Of a stretch of DNA of 64,000 bases, positions 54,339 through 62,702 are shown piece by piece. Numbering within the stretch: the first letter of the stretch is position 1; each line of letters starts with the position of its first letter. Origin of the DNA: Micromonospora peucetia. Lineage in GTDB: Bacteria; Actinomycetota; Actinomycetes; Mycobacteriales; Micromonosporaceae. A program made the translations under genes and the position numbers. The stretch spans positions 3,100,001-3,164,000 of the forward strand of contig NZ_FMIC01000002.1 in NCBI RefSeq assembly GCF_900091625.1, given 5' to 3'. The notes under the pieces were generated by a model. It worked only from the letters and a program-made list of their open reading frames with translations. It was not told where the DNA came from and searched no databases.

Positions 54339-54830
54339 TCAGGGCCGCCGTCGGCGGACCAGTGACCGAAGGAGCCGGACCCACGGCGTCCAGCGGTTCG
54401 GGGTCGGCACCGCCACTCCCAGGTGGCGGGCCGCCGTGTCCAGACTGTCTTCGATGAGGGCGTCGTGCAGCGGGCGGTAGACCACCGGCCAGCTCAACCA
54501 CGCCGGCCACCGCGTGGTCATGACGAGTGAGTGACGCAGCAGGCAGCGTTCGTCGGTGTCTGGCAGGACCTCGTACTCGTGGTAGCCGTGGAAGCCGGCC
54601 GGCGCGGAGAACTCGAACCGGATCCGGGTCCCCGGCTGGTAGGCGACGACGGTGTAGCCGATCGGCCCGTGTCCGCCGCGGGCGCCGACGTCGAGTGGGC
54701 GGTCGAACCGCATGGCTGGCCACTGCTCGCGCGGCCACAACCGGTCTTCCGGGGTGGCCAGGGAGTCGATCAACGCGCCGACCGCTGCGCAAGGTGCCGC
54801 GAGCTGCCGCTCGTGGATGTTGCGGACCAT
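54339..54830 (-). CDS. SRPBCC (START-like) family protein
   Basis: 163 residues. Pattern of a helix-grip lipid-binding fold: IHERQLAAPCAAVGALIDSL at the start, PIGYTVVAYQPGTRIRFEFSAPAGFHGYHEYEV in the middle and a long C-terminal helix with HDALIEDSLDTAARHLG. Likely binds a hydrophobic ligand. ATG 54830 has AGGAGAG at 3-7 nt. It is divergent from the TetR gene and probably controlled by it. Confidence 0.8.
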   Translation of the reverse strand: MVRNIHERQLAAPCAAVGALIDSLATPEDRLWPREQWPAMRFDRPLDVGARGGHGPIGYTVVAYQPGTRIRFEFSAPAGFHGYHEYEVLPDTDERCLLRHSLVMTTRWPAWLSWPVVYRPLHDALIEDSLDTAARHLGVAVPTPNRWTPWVRLLRSLVRRRRP

Positions 54831-54856
54831 TACTCTCCTAGAGAGCATTCGCTAGT

Positions 54857-54882
54857 TGAAGTAGTGGGTAGTCTCTACTTCA
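54857..54882. promoter_or_regulatory. TetR-type operator between divergent genes
   Basis: TGAAGTAG (54857-54864) and CTACTTCA (54875-54882) form an 8-bp palindrome with 10 bp between, ending on the A of the TetR start codon. TAGTCT (54869-54874), the likely -10 of TetR, is inside it. A second short palindrome CTCTC-cta-GAGAG (54833-54845) covers the SRPBCC ribosome site. This fits autorepression and control of the SRPBCC gene. Confidence 0.65.
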
Positions 54883-55481
54883 TGCCGCAGCCGGTCAAGC
54901 ACTCGACGGACGTGATGCTCGACGCCGTACGTGCTCTGGTGCTCTCGGGCGGGCCGGCCGCCGCTTCCGCCCGTGCCGTCTGCCTGGCCACCGGTGCATC
55001 CAGCGGTTCGGTCTACCACCGCTTCCCCCGTCGCGACGACCTCGTCGCCGCCGCCTGGCTGCGTGCGCAGGACCGCTTCCTCCGCGGCTACCTGGATGCC
55101 CTCGCGCCCGCCGACGCGCAGGCCGGCGTCCGCGCCGCGGTGGCCGTCCTGACCTGGTGTCGTACCGACCCTGAGGACGCGGCCCTCCTGCTGCGCCACG
55201 CACTGCGCGACCTGCTGCGCGGCGACACCTCACCCGCGCTCGCCCAGCAGGCGCAGACTCACCACCGCGCCCTCGGCGACGCCCTCACCACGGTGGCCCA
55301 CGCCACCGGGCACCGCCTGACCGACGTCGTGCTGGCCCTCGTCGACCTGCCATACGCGGTCGCCCGCCGCGCCATGCGCGACCACGGAACTCCCGGCGAC
55401 GAGGACATCGCCGCCGTACGGCGAGCCGTCACCCTGCTGCTGCCCGCCACCCCGGACTCCTCGCCGTGCCCCTCGTCATGA
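54882..55481 (+). CDS. TetR-family regulator
   Basis: 199 residues. The N-terminal helix-turn-helix is seen in MLDAVRALVLSGGPAAASARAVCLATGASSGSVYHRFPRRDDLVAAAW; the rest is an all-helical ligand and dimer domain. ATG 54882 lies 7 nt after TAGTCT with no ribosome site, so it is leaderless. It is divergent from the SRPBCC/hotdog pair and a palindrome covers the shared spacer, so it probably represses them and itself in response to a hydrophobic ligand. Confidence 0.9.
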   Translation: MPQPVKHSTDVMLDAVRALVLSGGPAAASARAVCLATGASSGSVYHRFPRRDDLVAAAWLRAQDRFLRGYLDALAPADAQAGVRAAVAVLTWCRTDPEDAALLLRHALRDLLRGDTSPALAQQAQTHHRALGDALTTVAHATGHRLTDVVLALVDLPYAVARRAMRDHGTPGDEDIAAVRRAVTLLLPATPDSSPCPSS

Positions 55482-55596
55482 CCCGTGGGCCCGCGCGATC
55501 GGCGCCGGTCGCACCGCGACAGGGCCGGACCGAGGCATCGTTGCAAGGCGGCCCACCAGTCGGCGCCCGGCGTCCTCGCGGTCCCGGGTCACTGTG

Positions 55597-56109
55597 ATGG
55601 CTGTGCCCAGCACCTCCCTGCCGGCCAGCCCGACTCGCGAGGCGGCCCGGCGTCGGCTCCGCTCACTCGTCGGGTGGGAACTGCTGAACGTTCCCCTCCA
55701 GGCGTGGCTTTGGTTCCGGGTGGTGGGCGTGCCGCTGACGGCGGTGAATCTCGCCGGCTTCGGGGCGTTCGCGGCCCTGCTCGTGGTGGGCGCGGCGTAC
55801 TGGGCGCTCAAGCTCCGGCAACTGCGCCGCAGGGAGCCGCGCCTCCCCGGCCGGCGCCACTTCGCCACCGCGCGCGCCGCCCTACCGATCCTGCTGGCCG
55901 CCGTGGTCACCGCATGCGCCGTGGCCGTGGTGCGGGCACCCGGCGCGCAGTCGTACCCAGGGTTGGCCTTCGGCATCTTCGCCGCGCTCGAGTACGTCAA
56001 CTACTTCCACGTCCAGCTCATGCACGACAACTGGGCCGACCTGCGACGCCTGGCCACGGTGGGATTCCGGCGCTCACATCTCGCCCGGGACCTGCGCATA
56101 ACCCGCTGA
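55597..56109 (+). CDS. Membrane protein, unknown function
   Basis: 170 residues with four hydrophobic segments (about 30-50, 52-72, 90-110, 122-140) and Arg-rich loops. The last part (EYVNYFHVQLMHDNWADLRRLATVGFRRSHLARDLR) is amphipathic and conserved-looking. ATG 55597 or GTG 55594 are both possible starts. It follows the TetR gene by 115 bp. A 70-bp palindromic element follows its stop by 70 bp. Family not recognised. Confidence 0.7.
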   Translation: MAVPSTSLPASPTREAARRRLRSLVGWELLNVPLQAWLWFRVVGVPLTAVNLAGFGAFAALLVVGAAYWALKLRQLRRREPRLPGRRHFATARAALPILLAAVVTACAVAVVRAPGAQSYPGLAFGIFAALEYVNYFHVQLMHDNWADLRRLATVGFRRSHLARDLRITR

Positions 56110-56178
56110 AACGAGCGCCGCGCCGCGCCCGCCCCCGCCCGCGCTCGCCCGCGCCCGCCCCCGCGCGCTCTCGGCTCG

Positions 56179-56249
56179 GCGATCTTGCACTTTATGCCCG
56201 GGCGTATCCGACATAAAGGTTGGATCGGGGGCCGAAAGTGCAAGATCGC
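56179..56249. repeat. GCGATCTTGCA inverted-repeat element, copy 3
   Basis: 71 bp with perfect 15-bp arms GCGATCTTGCACTTT (56179-56193) and its complement (56235-56249), the best-preserved of the three copies. The inner part (ATGCCCGGGC ... GGGGGCCG) follows the same pattern with a different loop. It lies 70 bp after the stop of the membrane-protein gene. Confidence 0.88.
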
Positions 56250-56257
56250 GGCTGGTG

Positions 56258-56302
56258 GAGTGCGGGAGTGCGGGAGTGCGGGAGTGCGGGAGTGCGGGAG
56301 TG
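56258..56302 (+). repeat. 9-bp tandem repeat (GAGTGCGGG), five copies
   Basis: Five consecutive units from 56258, the last one altered (GAGTGTGCG), immediately after the palindromic element. A simple-sequence repeat of a kind also seen in the spacer near 26760. Likely slippage-prone and without coding function. Confidence 0.85.
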
Positions 56303-56303
56303 T

Positions 56304-56735
56304 GCGTCGGGGGTGCATGGTGTGGGTGTCGAGTTGCTTCGCCTTCCGTCCCGCCAGCGTCTTCATCCGCCCGATCATGTTCTGGGTCATCCGGGTTCTC
56401 GACTGGGTCACCTGCGGCGGGTGGCTGTGGATCGAGGGACACGAACTGGATGCGAAGGGCTGTGACGTCCCGGCGTTCGCTCTTCGTGTGACCCGCCGGG
56501 CTGTGCTGGATGGCCCAGCCCTCGGTGGGCAGGAGGCCGCGACGTCAGCCGACGCGCAGCAGGCGCTGTCGATCTATCTCGCCGGCCTGTTGTGCGAGGC
56601 GATGCGCGATCTCTGCCACCTCAACGCGCACGACGGGTCCCAGCCCTCGCCACCTGTTCGACCGTTTTCGTGGCCTGGGGCCCGTACCGCCGGCCGATTG
56701 TGGAACCGCCGACGTGAAGGTGTCCGCGCTACCGC
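56304..56735. other. Gene-free stretch before the DUF4097 gene
   Basis: About 430 bp. An open frame on the plus strand runs through it in phase with the next gene but lacks a ribosome site, and codon use is less GC3-rich than in neighbouring genes. It may hold a decayed gene. I cannot name one and leave it unannotated. Confidence 0.45.
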
Positions 56736-56765
56736 TTGTCGTATCGCGATGTATCGCGTTAGTGT
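56736..56765 (+). promoter_or_regulatory. Promoter with operator-like repeats of the DUF4097-PadR pair
   Basis: TTGTCG (56736-56741) and TAGTGT (56760-56765) with an 18-bp spacer. The spacer contains GTATCGCGAT-GTATCGCGTT, two 10-bp near-identical repeats (TATCGCG twice). Repeats of this type between promoter boxes are where PadR-family repressors commonly bind, and a PadR gene is second in this operon, so autorepression is likely. Confidence 0.58.
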
Positions 56766-56817
56766 GCTGTCATCCGACGCGCCGGTGATGGCGGCGCGTC
56801 GTCGGAGGGAGGGCCCG

Positions 56818-57648
56818 ATGGCCGACTGGACCGTGCACGCGCCGCAGCGGATCACGCTGGACGAGGGGGTCACCCGACTCGATGTCCACCTGATCACCGG
56901 CCGGCTCAACGTGGTGGCCACCGACGGCCCCGCCCGGGTCGACATCACCCGGGTCGGGCGCCGGCCGGTCCTGGTGGAGCACCGCGACGGCCGGCTCTCC
57001 GTACGCCAGCAGCGGCGCTGGCGGCTCTCGGACCACGTCTTCTGGCTGGGGCCGCTGTCCCGACTGCCCCGGGTCGACGTCTCTCTCGCGGTCCCCGCCG
57101 ACGTGCTGGCCGACCTGGAGCTCGTGCAGGGCTCGCTGGTCGCGTCGGGCCTGTGCGGCGAGACCCGGGTGGAGATGACCGCCGGCCAGATCACCCTGAT
57201 GGGGTTGCGCGGCCGGACGTCGGCGAAGATCACGGCGGGTCCGGTCGAGGCGCTCGGTGTGGCCGGCGACCTCCACCTGGAAACGGTCTCGGGCGAGGTT
57301 ATCCTCGCCGACAGCGCGGCCGGGCAGGTCCGCGCGCAGACCGTCTCCGGTGCCATCACCTGTGACCTGGACAATCCACGGCGCAGCGACATCCGGCTCA
57401 GCACGACCTCCGGCAGCATCACCGTCCGGGTCCGCGTGGACAGCGACCTGGCCGTCCGCCTGCACACCACGTCGGGCCGGATCACCAGTGGCTTCCCCCA
57501 GGTGCGGGGCAACGCCCGGCCGGGAGTCGTGATGGACAGCGAGGGTGTGCTCGGCACGGGTGAAGGTAGGCTCTCCGCGTCCGCCACGTCGGGCAGCATC
57601 GCGCTGCTCGCCCGTCCGGTGGGTGACGACGACGAGGAGCTGCCGTGA
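56818..57648 (+). CDS. DUF4097-family beta-helix protein
   Basis: 276 residues, no signal peptide. The second half is built of short repeats of the form ...SGEVILADSAAGQVRAQTVSGAITCDL and TTSGSITVRV, the strand pattern of DUF4097 (adhesin-like right-handed beta structures). Function is unknown; such proteins are often paired with PadR regulators or membrane sensors in actinobacteria. ATG 56818 has GGAGGGAGGG upstream. Its stop overlaps the PadR start (GTGA). Confidence 0.86.
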   Translation: MADWTVHAPQRITLDEGVTRLDVHLITGRLNVVATDGPARVDITRVGRRPVLVEHRDGRLSVRQQRRWRLSDHVFWLGPLSRLPRVDVSLAVPADVLADLELVQGSLVASGLCGETRVEMTAGQITLMGLRGRTSAKITAGPVEALGVAGDLHLETVSGEVILADSAAGQVRAQTVSGAITCDLDNPRRSDIRLSTTSGSITVRVRVDSDLAVRLHTTSGRITSGFPQVRGNARPGVVMDSEGVLGTGEGRLSASATSGSIALLARPVGDDDEELP

Positions 57649-58373
57649 CCGCCGTGTTCAGTCACGGGCGGCTCCGGCTCTACCTGCTCAAGCTTCTCGA
57701 CGACGGCCCGAAGCACGGCTACGAGCTGATCCGCCTGCTGGAGGACCGCTTTCTCGGCCTCTATGCGCCCAGCGCCGGCACCATCTACCCCCGGTTGCAG
57801 CGGCTGGAGGCCGACGGGCTGGTAACCCACACCGCCGCCGGTGGCCGCAAGGTCTATGAGATGACCGAGGCGGGCCGCGCCGAGCTGCGGCAGCGGGCCG
57901 GCGAGCTGACCGCCCTGGAGTCGGACATCGCCGCCTCCGTGGAGGATCTGTCCGCGCTGGCCGGAGAGATCCAGAGCGAGGTACGCGGCTCGGTCCGCGA
58001 CCTGAAGCGGGAGCTGCGCGAGGCGGCCCGACAGACCCGCCGTCCCCGCTGGGCGGCCCCCGGATTCGGCCCCATGCCCGCCCCCGGTCCGACACCCGAT
58101 CCCTCGCCCGGCCCGTCGCCGTCGCAGCCCGCCCCCGGCCTGACGCCCGGCTTCGCCCCCGGCTCTTCGCCGGCAACCGGCCTGTCGTCGGTGCCTGGGG
58201 CGTCGTCCATGCCCGGATCGACGGCGCTCGCCGAGTTCGACCAGCGGCTGGCTGCCTTCGCTGTCGAGGTGGGCGCCCTGGTGCGGGCCCGCCGGCTGAG
58301 CGATTCGCAGTTGCGTACCGCCGTCCGGCTGCTCGACGGCGCGCTGGACGGCCTGCGCCGACTGCTGCGCTGA
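57645..58373 (+). CDS. PadR-family regulator with Pro-rich linker
   Basis: 242 residues. The N-terminal winged helix is plain: LRLYLLKLLDDGPKHGYELIRLLEDRF, then SAGTIYPRLQRLEADGLV and GGRKVYEMTEAGRAEL. A coiled helix follows (about 85-135), then a 50-residue Pro/Ser/Gly linker (PAPGPTPDPSPGPSPSQPAP) and a C-terminal helical segment (about 190-242). The linker and tail are additions to the usual 110-180 residues. It is coupled to the DUF4097 gene by GTGA and likely represses the pair. Confidence 0.9.
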   Translation: MTAVFSHGRLRLYLLKLLDDGPKHGYELIRLLEDRFLGLYAPSAGTIYPRLQRLEADGLVTHTAAGGRKVYEMTEAGRAELRQRAGELTALESDIAASVEDLSALAGEIQSEVRGSVRDLKRELREAARQTRRPRWAAPGFGPMPAPGPTPDPSPGPSPSQPAPGLTPGFAPGSSPATGLSSVPGASSMPGSTALAEFDQRLAAFAVEVGALVRARRLSDSQLRTAVRLLDGALDGLRRLLR

Positions 58374-58387
58374 GCCCGACAGCCCTC

Positions 58388-58405
58388 TCACAGGTTATTT
58401 CCAGC
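58388..58405 (+). promoter_or_regulatory. PhoP-type heptad pair upstream of the response-regulator gene
   Basis: TCACAGG (58388-58394) and TTCCAGC (58399-58405) separated by 4 bp, an 11-bp period on one face of the helix. It matches the form TCACAGC-N4-TCACAGC bound by PhoP-type regulators. It is 44-62 nt before ATG 58450. Related heptads lie in front of htrA at 60709-60737, so autoregulation by the encoded regulator is likely. Confidence 0.55.
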
Positions 58406-58449
58406 AAGTGCCCAGCGCGGACGCAGCGAGAGCGCGGAAGATGGGCGGC

Positions 58450-59151
58450 ATGGCCGCTACCCAGACCGAGGCGCGACTGCTCGTCGTCGAGGACGACCCC
58501 AACATCCTCGAACTGCTCTCCGCGAGCCTACGCTTCGCGGGCTTCGACGTGGCCACCGCGACGAGCGGCAGCGCCGCCCTCACCGCCGCCAAGGACCACC
58601 GGCCCGACCTCGTGGTGCTTGACGTGATGCTGCCCGACCTGAACGGCTTCGAGGTCATCCGGATGTTGCGCGAGGGCGGCACCCGTACGCCGGTGGTCTT
58701 CCTCACCGCCCGGGACGCCACCGACGACAAGATCCGCGGGCTCACCCTGGGCGGGGACGACTACGTCACCAAGCCGTTCAGCCTGGAGGAGTTGACCGCC
58801 CGGATCCGGGCGGTGCTGCGGCGCACCAGCAGTGGCGAGCAGGCCCCCTCCCGGCTGACCTTCGCCGACCTGGAGCTGGACGAGGAGACCCACGAGGTGC
58901 ACCGGGCCGGTCAACGGGTGCAGCTCTCGCCGACCGAGTTCAAGCTGCTGCGCTATCTGATGCTGAACGCCAACCGGGTGCTCTCCAAGGCGCAGATCCT
59001 CGACCACGTGTGGAACTACGACTTCCGGGGCGACGACAACATCGTCGAGTCCTACATCTCCTACCTGCGCCGCAAGGTGGACAACACCCAGCCCCGGCTG
59101 ATCCACACGCTGCGTGGAGTCGGCTACGTGCTGCGCAAGCCGGCGGCGTGA
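58450..59151 (+). CDS. OmpR/PhoP-family response regulator
   Basis: 233 residues. Receiver domain with the acidic pair EDD (14-16), phospho-acceptor Asp58 in VVLDVMLPDLNG and Lys of DDYVTKPFSLEEL. A winged-helix output domain has LSPTEFKLLRYLMLNANRVLSKAQILDHVWNYDFRGDDNIVESYISYLRRKVD. Closest in pattern to PhoP/TrcR of mycobacteria. ATG 58450 begins the conserved part; ATG 58441 and GTG 58408 are in frame but less likely. Overlaps its kinase gene by GTGA. Confidence 0.92.
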   Translation: MAATQTEARLLVVEDDPNILELLSASLRFAGFDVATATSGSAALTAAKDHRPDLVVLDVMLPDLNGFEVIRMLREGGTRTPVVFLTARDATDDKIRGLTLGGDDYVTKPFSLEELTARIRAVLRRTSSGEQAPSRLTFADLELDEETHEVHRAGQRVQLSPTEFKLLRYLMLNANRVLSKAQILDHVWNYDFRGDDNIVESYISYLRRKVDNTQPRLIHTLRGVGYVLRKPAA

Positions 59152-60707
59152 ACTCGCTCGACCAGGGGAAGGCGCGACTGCGCGGCGTCCCGCTCCGGGT
59201 CAAGCTGGTCGCTTCCGTCCTCGCCCTGGTCACCGGAGCGCTGGTGGTGATCAGCGCGTCGACCACCTTCTTCCTCCGCAGCTACCTTGAGGGCCAGGTC
59301 GACGATGACCTCCGGCTGGCCGAGAGCACCCTGTCCCGGGCGGTCGACCTGGTCCTGCAGGGCAAGACGACCCAGGTCGGTCTGCCCAGCGAGTTCATCG
59401 TGCTGGCGGTCGACGTCAACGGCGTGCCCAGGGATGACTACTTCAACCCGACAATCCGCCCGGAGGACCTGCCGCCGTGGCCGACGACCGAGCAGGGCTT
59501 CGCGGACCTGATCGGCGACCCTTTCACCGTCCGTTCCCGCGACGGCCACAGCCGTTGGCGGATGCTCTACACCCAGCTGCCGAACGGCCAGATGGGTGCG
59601 GTGGGACTGCACCTCACCGACGTGGACCTGGCCGTCAAGCGCCTGGTCTGGATCGACGTGCTCGCTGGCACCGCCGTGCTGATCCTGCTCGCCTCCATCG
59701 GGGCGGCGATCGTCCGGACCAGCCTGAAACCGCTGGTGGAGATAGAGCGTACGGCCGCCGCCATCGCCGGTGGCGACCTCACCCGGCGGGTGCCCGACCC
59801 GGAGGAGGGGCAACCTGTTCCGACCTCGGAGCTGGGCCGGCTCTCCCGGGCACTGAACGCGATGCTGACGCAGATCGAGGCGGCCTTCACCGCGCGGGCC
59901 TCCTCGGAGACCGCCGCCCGGTACGCCGAGGCTGCCGCCCGGGACGCGGCCGGGTCGGCGCGGGCCTCCGAGGCGCGGGCGCGCCGTTCGGAGGAACGGA
60001 TGCGGCAGTTCGTGGCGGACGCCTCGCACGAGCTGCGGACGCCGCTGACCACGATCCGGGGCTTCGCCGAGCTCTACCGGCAGGGCGCGGCGAGCGCGCC
60101 GGAGCAGACCGCCGACCTGCTGCGCCGGATCGAGCAGGAGGCGGCCCGGATGGGGCTGTTGGTGGAGGACCTGCTGCTGCTGGCCCGGCTGGACCGGGAA
60201 CGACCGCTGTCCCTCGCGCCGGTGGAGTTGCCCGTGCTGGCCAGTGAGGCGGTCGAGGCCGCCCGGGTGGTGGCGCCGGAACGCCGGATCGAGCTGGAGA
60301 TCAGGCCCGGCTCCGGCCCACTGGTGGTCTACGGCGACGACGCCCGGCTGCGTCAGGTGATCGGCAACCTGATGACGAACGCCCTCACGCACACCCCGCC
60401 GGACGCCTCGGTGACCCTGCGGCTGCGCGCCGAGCCGGGGAACCTGGCCGTGGCGGAGGTGGCGGACACCGGACCCGGTCTCACCCCCGACCAGGCGGAA
60501 CGGGTGTTCGAGCGTTTCTACCGGGTGGACGCGGCGCGTACCCGGCGGGCCGGCGGCAACACCGGCACCGGGCTCGGGCTGGCCATCGTCGCGGCGCTGG
60601 TGCGTGCCCACCACGGCACCGTCGAGGTGGCCGAGACCCCCGGCGGGGGAGCGACCTTCCGGGTGCGACTGCCGCTCGTGCCCGACGACAACGGTGATGG
60701 CGAGTGA
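59148..60707 (+). CDS. Sensor histidine kinase (HAMP, HisKA, HATPase)
   Basis: 519 residues. Two membrane helices (about 20-44 and 167-190) flank an outer sensor of about 120 residues. Then come HAMP (191-245), a coiled-coil of Ala/Arg/Glu (about 245-285) that is longer than usual, the HisKA phospho-acceptor His294 in DASHELRTPL, and a HATPase with DTGPGL and GTGLGLAIV. It phosphorylates the regulator encoded upstream, with which it overlaps by 4 nt. The signal is unknown; the htrA gene downstream hints at envelope stress. Confidence 0.93.
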   Translation: MNSLDQGKARLRGVPLRVKLVASVLALVTGALVVISASTTFFLRSYLEGQVDDDLRLAESTLSRAVDLVLQGKTTQVGLPSEFIVLAVDVNGVPRDDYFNPTIRPEDLPPWPTTEQGFADLIGDPFTVRSRDGHSRWRMLYTQLPNGQMGAVGLHLTDVDLAVKRLVWIDVLAGTAVLILLASIGAAIVRTSLKPLVEIERTAAAIAGGDLTRRVPDPEEGQPVPTSELGRLSRALNAMLTQIEAAFTARASSETAARYAEAAARDAAGSARASEARARRSEERMRQFVADASHELRTPLTTIRGFAELYRQGAASAPEQTADLLRRIEQEAARMGLLVEDLLLLARLDRERPLSLAPVELPVLASEAVEAARVVAPERRIELEIRPGSGPLVVYGDDARLRQVIGNLMTNALTHTPPDASVTLRLRAEPGNLAVAEVADTGPGLTPDQAERVFERFYRVDAARTRRAGGNTGTGLGLAIVAALVRAHHGTVEVAETPGGGATFRVRLPLVPDDNGDGE

Positions 60708-60708
60708 C

Positions 60709-60737
60709 TTTCAGCCAACATTCAGGTGCGTTCCAGG
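60709..60737 (+). promoter_or_regulatory. Three phased heptads upstream of htrA
   Basis: TTTCAGC (60709-60715), ATTCAGG (60720-60726) and TTCCAGG (60731-60737), each 4 bp apart, an exact 11-bp period. The shared core is CAG, preceded by T-rich positions. The same type of heptad lies upstream of the response-regulator gene (58388-58405). It is 33-61 nt before the htrA start, so the two-component system encoded just upstream probably activates htrA. Confidence 0.62.
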
Positions 60738-60769
60738 CAGATCGCAGTGGTACGCGTCAAAGTGGTGGC

Positions 60770-62524
60770 ATGACCGAGCACGAGTCCGACCCGCAGCGCC
60801 GGCCGGCCCACACCGACGCCGAGCCGTCGCACCCCACCGCCGAGCTGCCGCGCGTCGAGCGCGCGCAGTCCGACTCCGACCCGATCGCCCCGCCCGCCGG
60901 CGACTCCGCTCCCACGGTGGGCTTCACCGCCCCCGCCACCGACGGCCCCGCCCCGACCGCTCCCTTCGCTGGCGAGGCCGCCCCGACCGTTCCCTTCGCC
61001 GGTGGCTCCGCCCCGACCGCTCCGATCGCCGGTGAGGCCGTCCCGGTGCGCGACGAGGTGCCCCGTACCGCGGAGTCGGGCCCCGCTGCCGACGGCGCCC
61101 TCGGTGCCGCCGAGTCCGCCCGCGCGCCCGAGGGCGGCGGCACGTCCGCCCAGCCCACCCCGCCGGGTCCCTTCGCGCCCGCCCCGGCGGCGCCGCAGTA
61201 CCCGGTCTCCGGCCAGTCCCAGCCCGGCTACCCGCAGGCCGCCGGCCACTCCGGTTACCCGCAGGCCGCCGGCCAGGGTGGTTATCCGCAGATCGCCGGC
61301 CAGCCCGGTGCACCCTGGTACGGCCAGCAGTCCGGCTGGAGCGGCGGGGGCCAGCCGGGACAGCCGTACGGCCACCAGCCGCAGCACCCGGGCCAGCCGC
61401 AGCACCCGGGCCAGCCGCAGCACCCGGGCCAGCCGGGGCCGCCGTGGGCGGCCCCGCAGGAGACGGGCCCCCGGCCGGGCCGGATCGCCAAGTTCGCCGG
61501 CGCCGGCGTCGCGGTGTTCGCGCTGATGCTCGGCTCGGGCGTCGCCGGCGGGGCGCTCGCCCTCGCCCTCGACGGCGACTCGGGCATCACCCGCACCTAC
61601 TCGGCCGCGCCGGTCATCAACAGCGCCGACCTGCCCCGGATCGCCGCCTCCGTGCAGCCCAGCGTCGTCTCGATCGGCACCGACAACGGCGAGGGCTCCG
61701 GCGTGATCCTCACCGCCGACGGCTTCGTGCTCACCAACAACCACGTGGTCGCCTCCGCCACGGAGGGCCGCGTGGTGGTGACCTTCGCCGACGGGAAGAC
61801 CGCCCAGGCCAAGATCGTCGGCACCGACCCGAAGACCGACCTGGCGGTGGTGAAGGCCAACGGCGTCAGCGACCTGAAGGCCGCCACCTTCGGCGACAGC
61901 GACGCCATGCAGGTCGGCGACCAGGTGCTGGCCCTCGGCAGCCCGCTGGGCCTACAGGGCTCGGTCACCGCCGGCATCCTCAGCGCCCGGGACCGCACCA
62001 TCCAGGCGGGCAGCAACGAGCAGCGGCAGGAGTCCAACCAGGGGGCCAGCTCGATCGCCGGGCTGCTCCAGACCGACGCGCCGATCAACCCGGGCAACTC
62101 CGGCGGCGCCCTGGTCAACACCCGGGGCGAGGTGATCGGCATCAACACCGCCATCGCCACCGCCGGGCAGGGCAGCAGCGGCAACATCGGCGTCGGCTTC
62201 GCGATCCCCAGCAACAAGGCCAAGGACGTGGCCGGCAAGCTCCAGCGGGGCGAGAAGGTCAGCCACCCGTCGCTCGGGGTCAGCGTGACCGCAGCCGAGG
62301 GCGGCGGGGCACTGGTCGCCGCCGTCACCCCGGGCAGCCCCGCCGAGAAGGCCGGGTTGCAGCGTGGCGACGTGATCACCCGGTTCGGCGACAAGGCGGT
62401 CAACGATTCGGACGACCTGGTCGGCGCGGTGCAGGCCGGCAAGGTCGGCGACCGGGTCGGGGTGACCTACAAGCGCAACGGCACCGAATCCAAGGCAACC
62501 GTGACGCTCGCCGAGACGTCGTAA
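60770..62524 (+). CDS. HtrA/DegP-family serine protease
   Basis: 584 residues. A long cytosolic Pro/Gln/Ala-rich tail (1-235) with GYPQAAG and QHPGQP repeats, one membrane helix (about 240-268), then a trypsin-like domain with His325 (TNNHVV), Asp357 (KTDLAVV) and Ser444 (NPGNSGGAL), and a PDZ domain (about 495-580). The catalytic part faces outward and degrades damaged envelope proteins. ATG 60770 is the start before the conserved tail. The 18-bp QHPGQP repeats (61377-61435) may vary in number. Likely target of the two-component pair upstream. Confidence 0.93.
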   Translation: MTEHESDPQRRPAHTDAEPSHPTAELPRVERAQSDSDPIAPPAGDSAPTVGFTAPATDGPAPTAPFAGEAAPTVPFAGGSAPTAPIAGEAVPVRDEVPRTAESGPAADGALGAAESARAPEGGGTSAQPTPPGPFAPAPAAPQYPVSGQSQPGYPQAAGHSGYPQAAGQGGYPQIAGQPGAPWYGQQSGWSGGGQPGQPYGHQPQHPGQPQHPGQPQHPGQPGPPWAAPQETGPRPGRIAKFAGAGVAVFALMLGSGVAGGALALALDGDSGITRTYSAAPVINSADLPRIAASVQPSVVSIGTDNGEGSGVILTADGFVLTNNHVVASATEGRVVVTFADGKTAQAKIVGTDPKTDLAVVKANGVSDLKAATFGDSDAMQVGDQVLALGSPLGLQGSVTAGILSARDRTIQAGSNEQRQESNQGASSIAGLLQTDAPINPGNSGGALVNTRGEVIGINTAIATAGQGSSGNIGVGFAIPSNKAKDVAGKLQRGEKVSHPSLGVSVTAAEGGGALVAAVTPGSPAEKAGLQRGDVITRFGDKAVNDSDDLVGAVQAGKVGDRVGVTYKRNGTESKATVTLAETS

Positions 62525-62607
62525 CCGGTAACCGAAGACATTCCTCCTCCCTCCGGCGGCGGGTGGCGGGGCCAAGGGGGTTGGCTCCGTCACCCGCCGC
62601 TCCCTCT

Positions 62608-62644
62608 TGACGGCGGTTCACCCGGTGCGGGTGAACCGCCGTCA
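62608..62644 (+). terminator. 16-bp hairpin after htrA
   Basis: Perfect 16-bp stem (62608-62623 with 62629-62644) around GGTGC, 84 bp after the htrA stop. No T-tract. It ends the htrA transcript before the BON gene. Confidence 0.75.
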
Positions 62645-62702
62645 CCCGTCGCGCCGGCACCGTCGGAGAGGCAGGACCCGGCGAGGCGTACGGAGGGGTG
62701 CG

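Noticed and set aside
54180..54340. CRISPR array
   Set aside because: The 41-bp repeats are directly adjacent with no unique spacers and no cas genes are nearby; it is a plain tandem repeat.
56304..56735. Possible decayed gene upstream of the DUF4097 gene
   Set aside because: A segment around GWLWIEGHEL faintly recalls short actinobacterial hypothetical proteins, but there is no start signal and the match is too weak to annotate.
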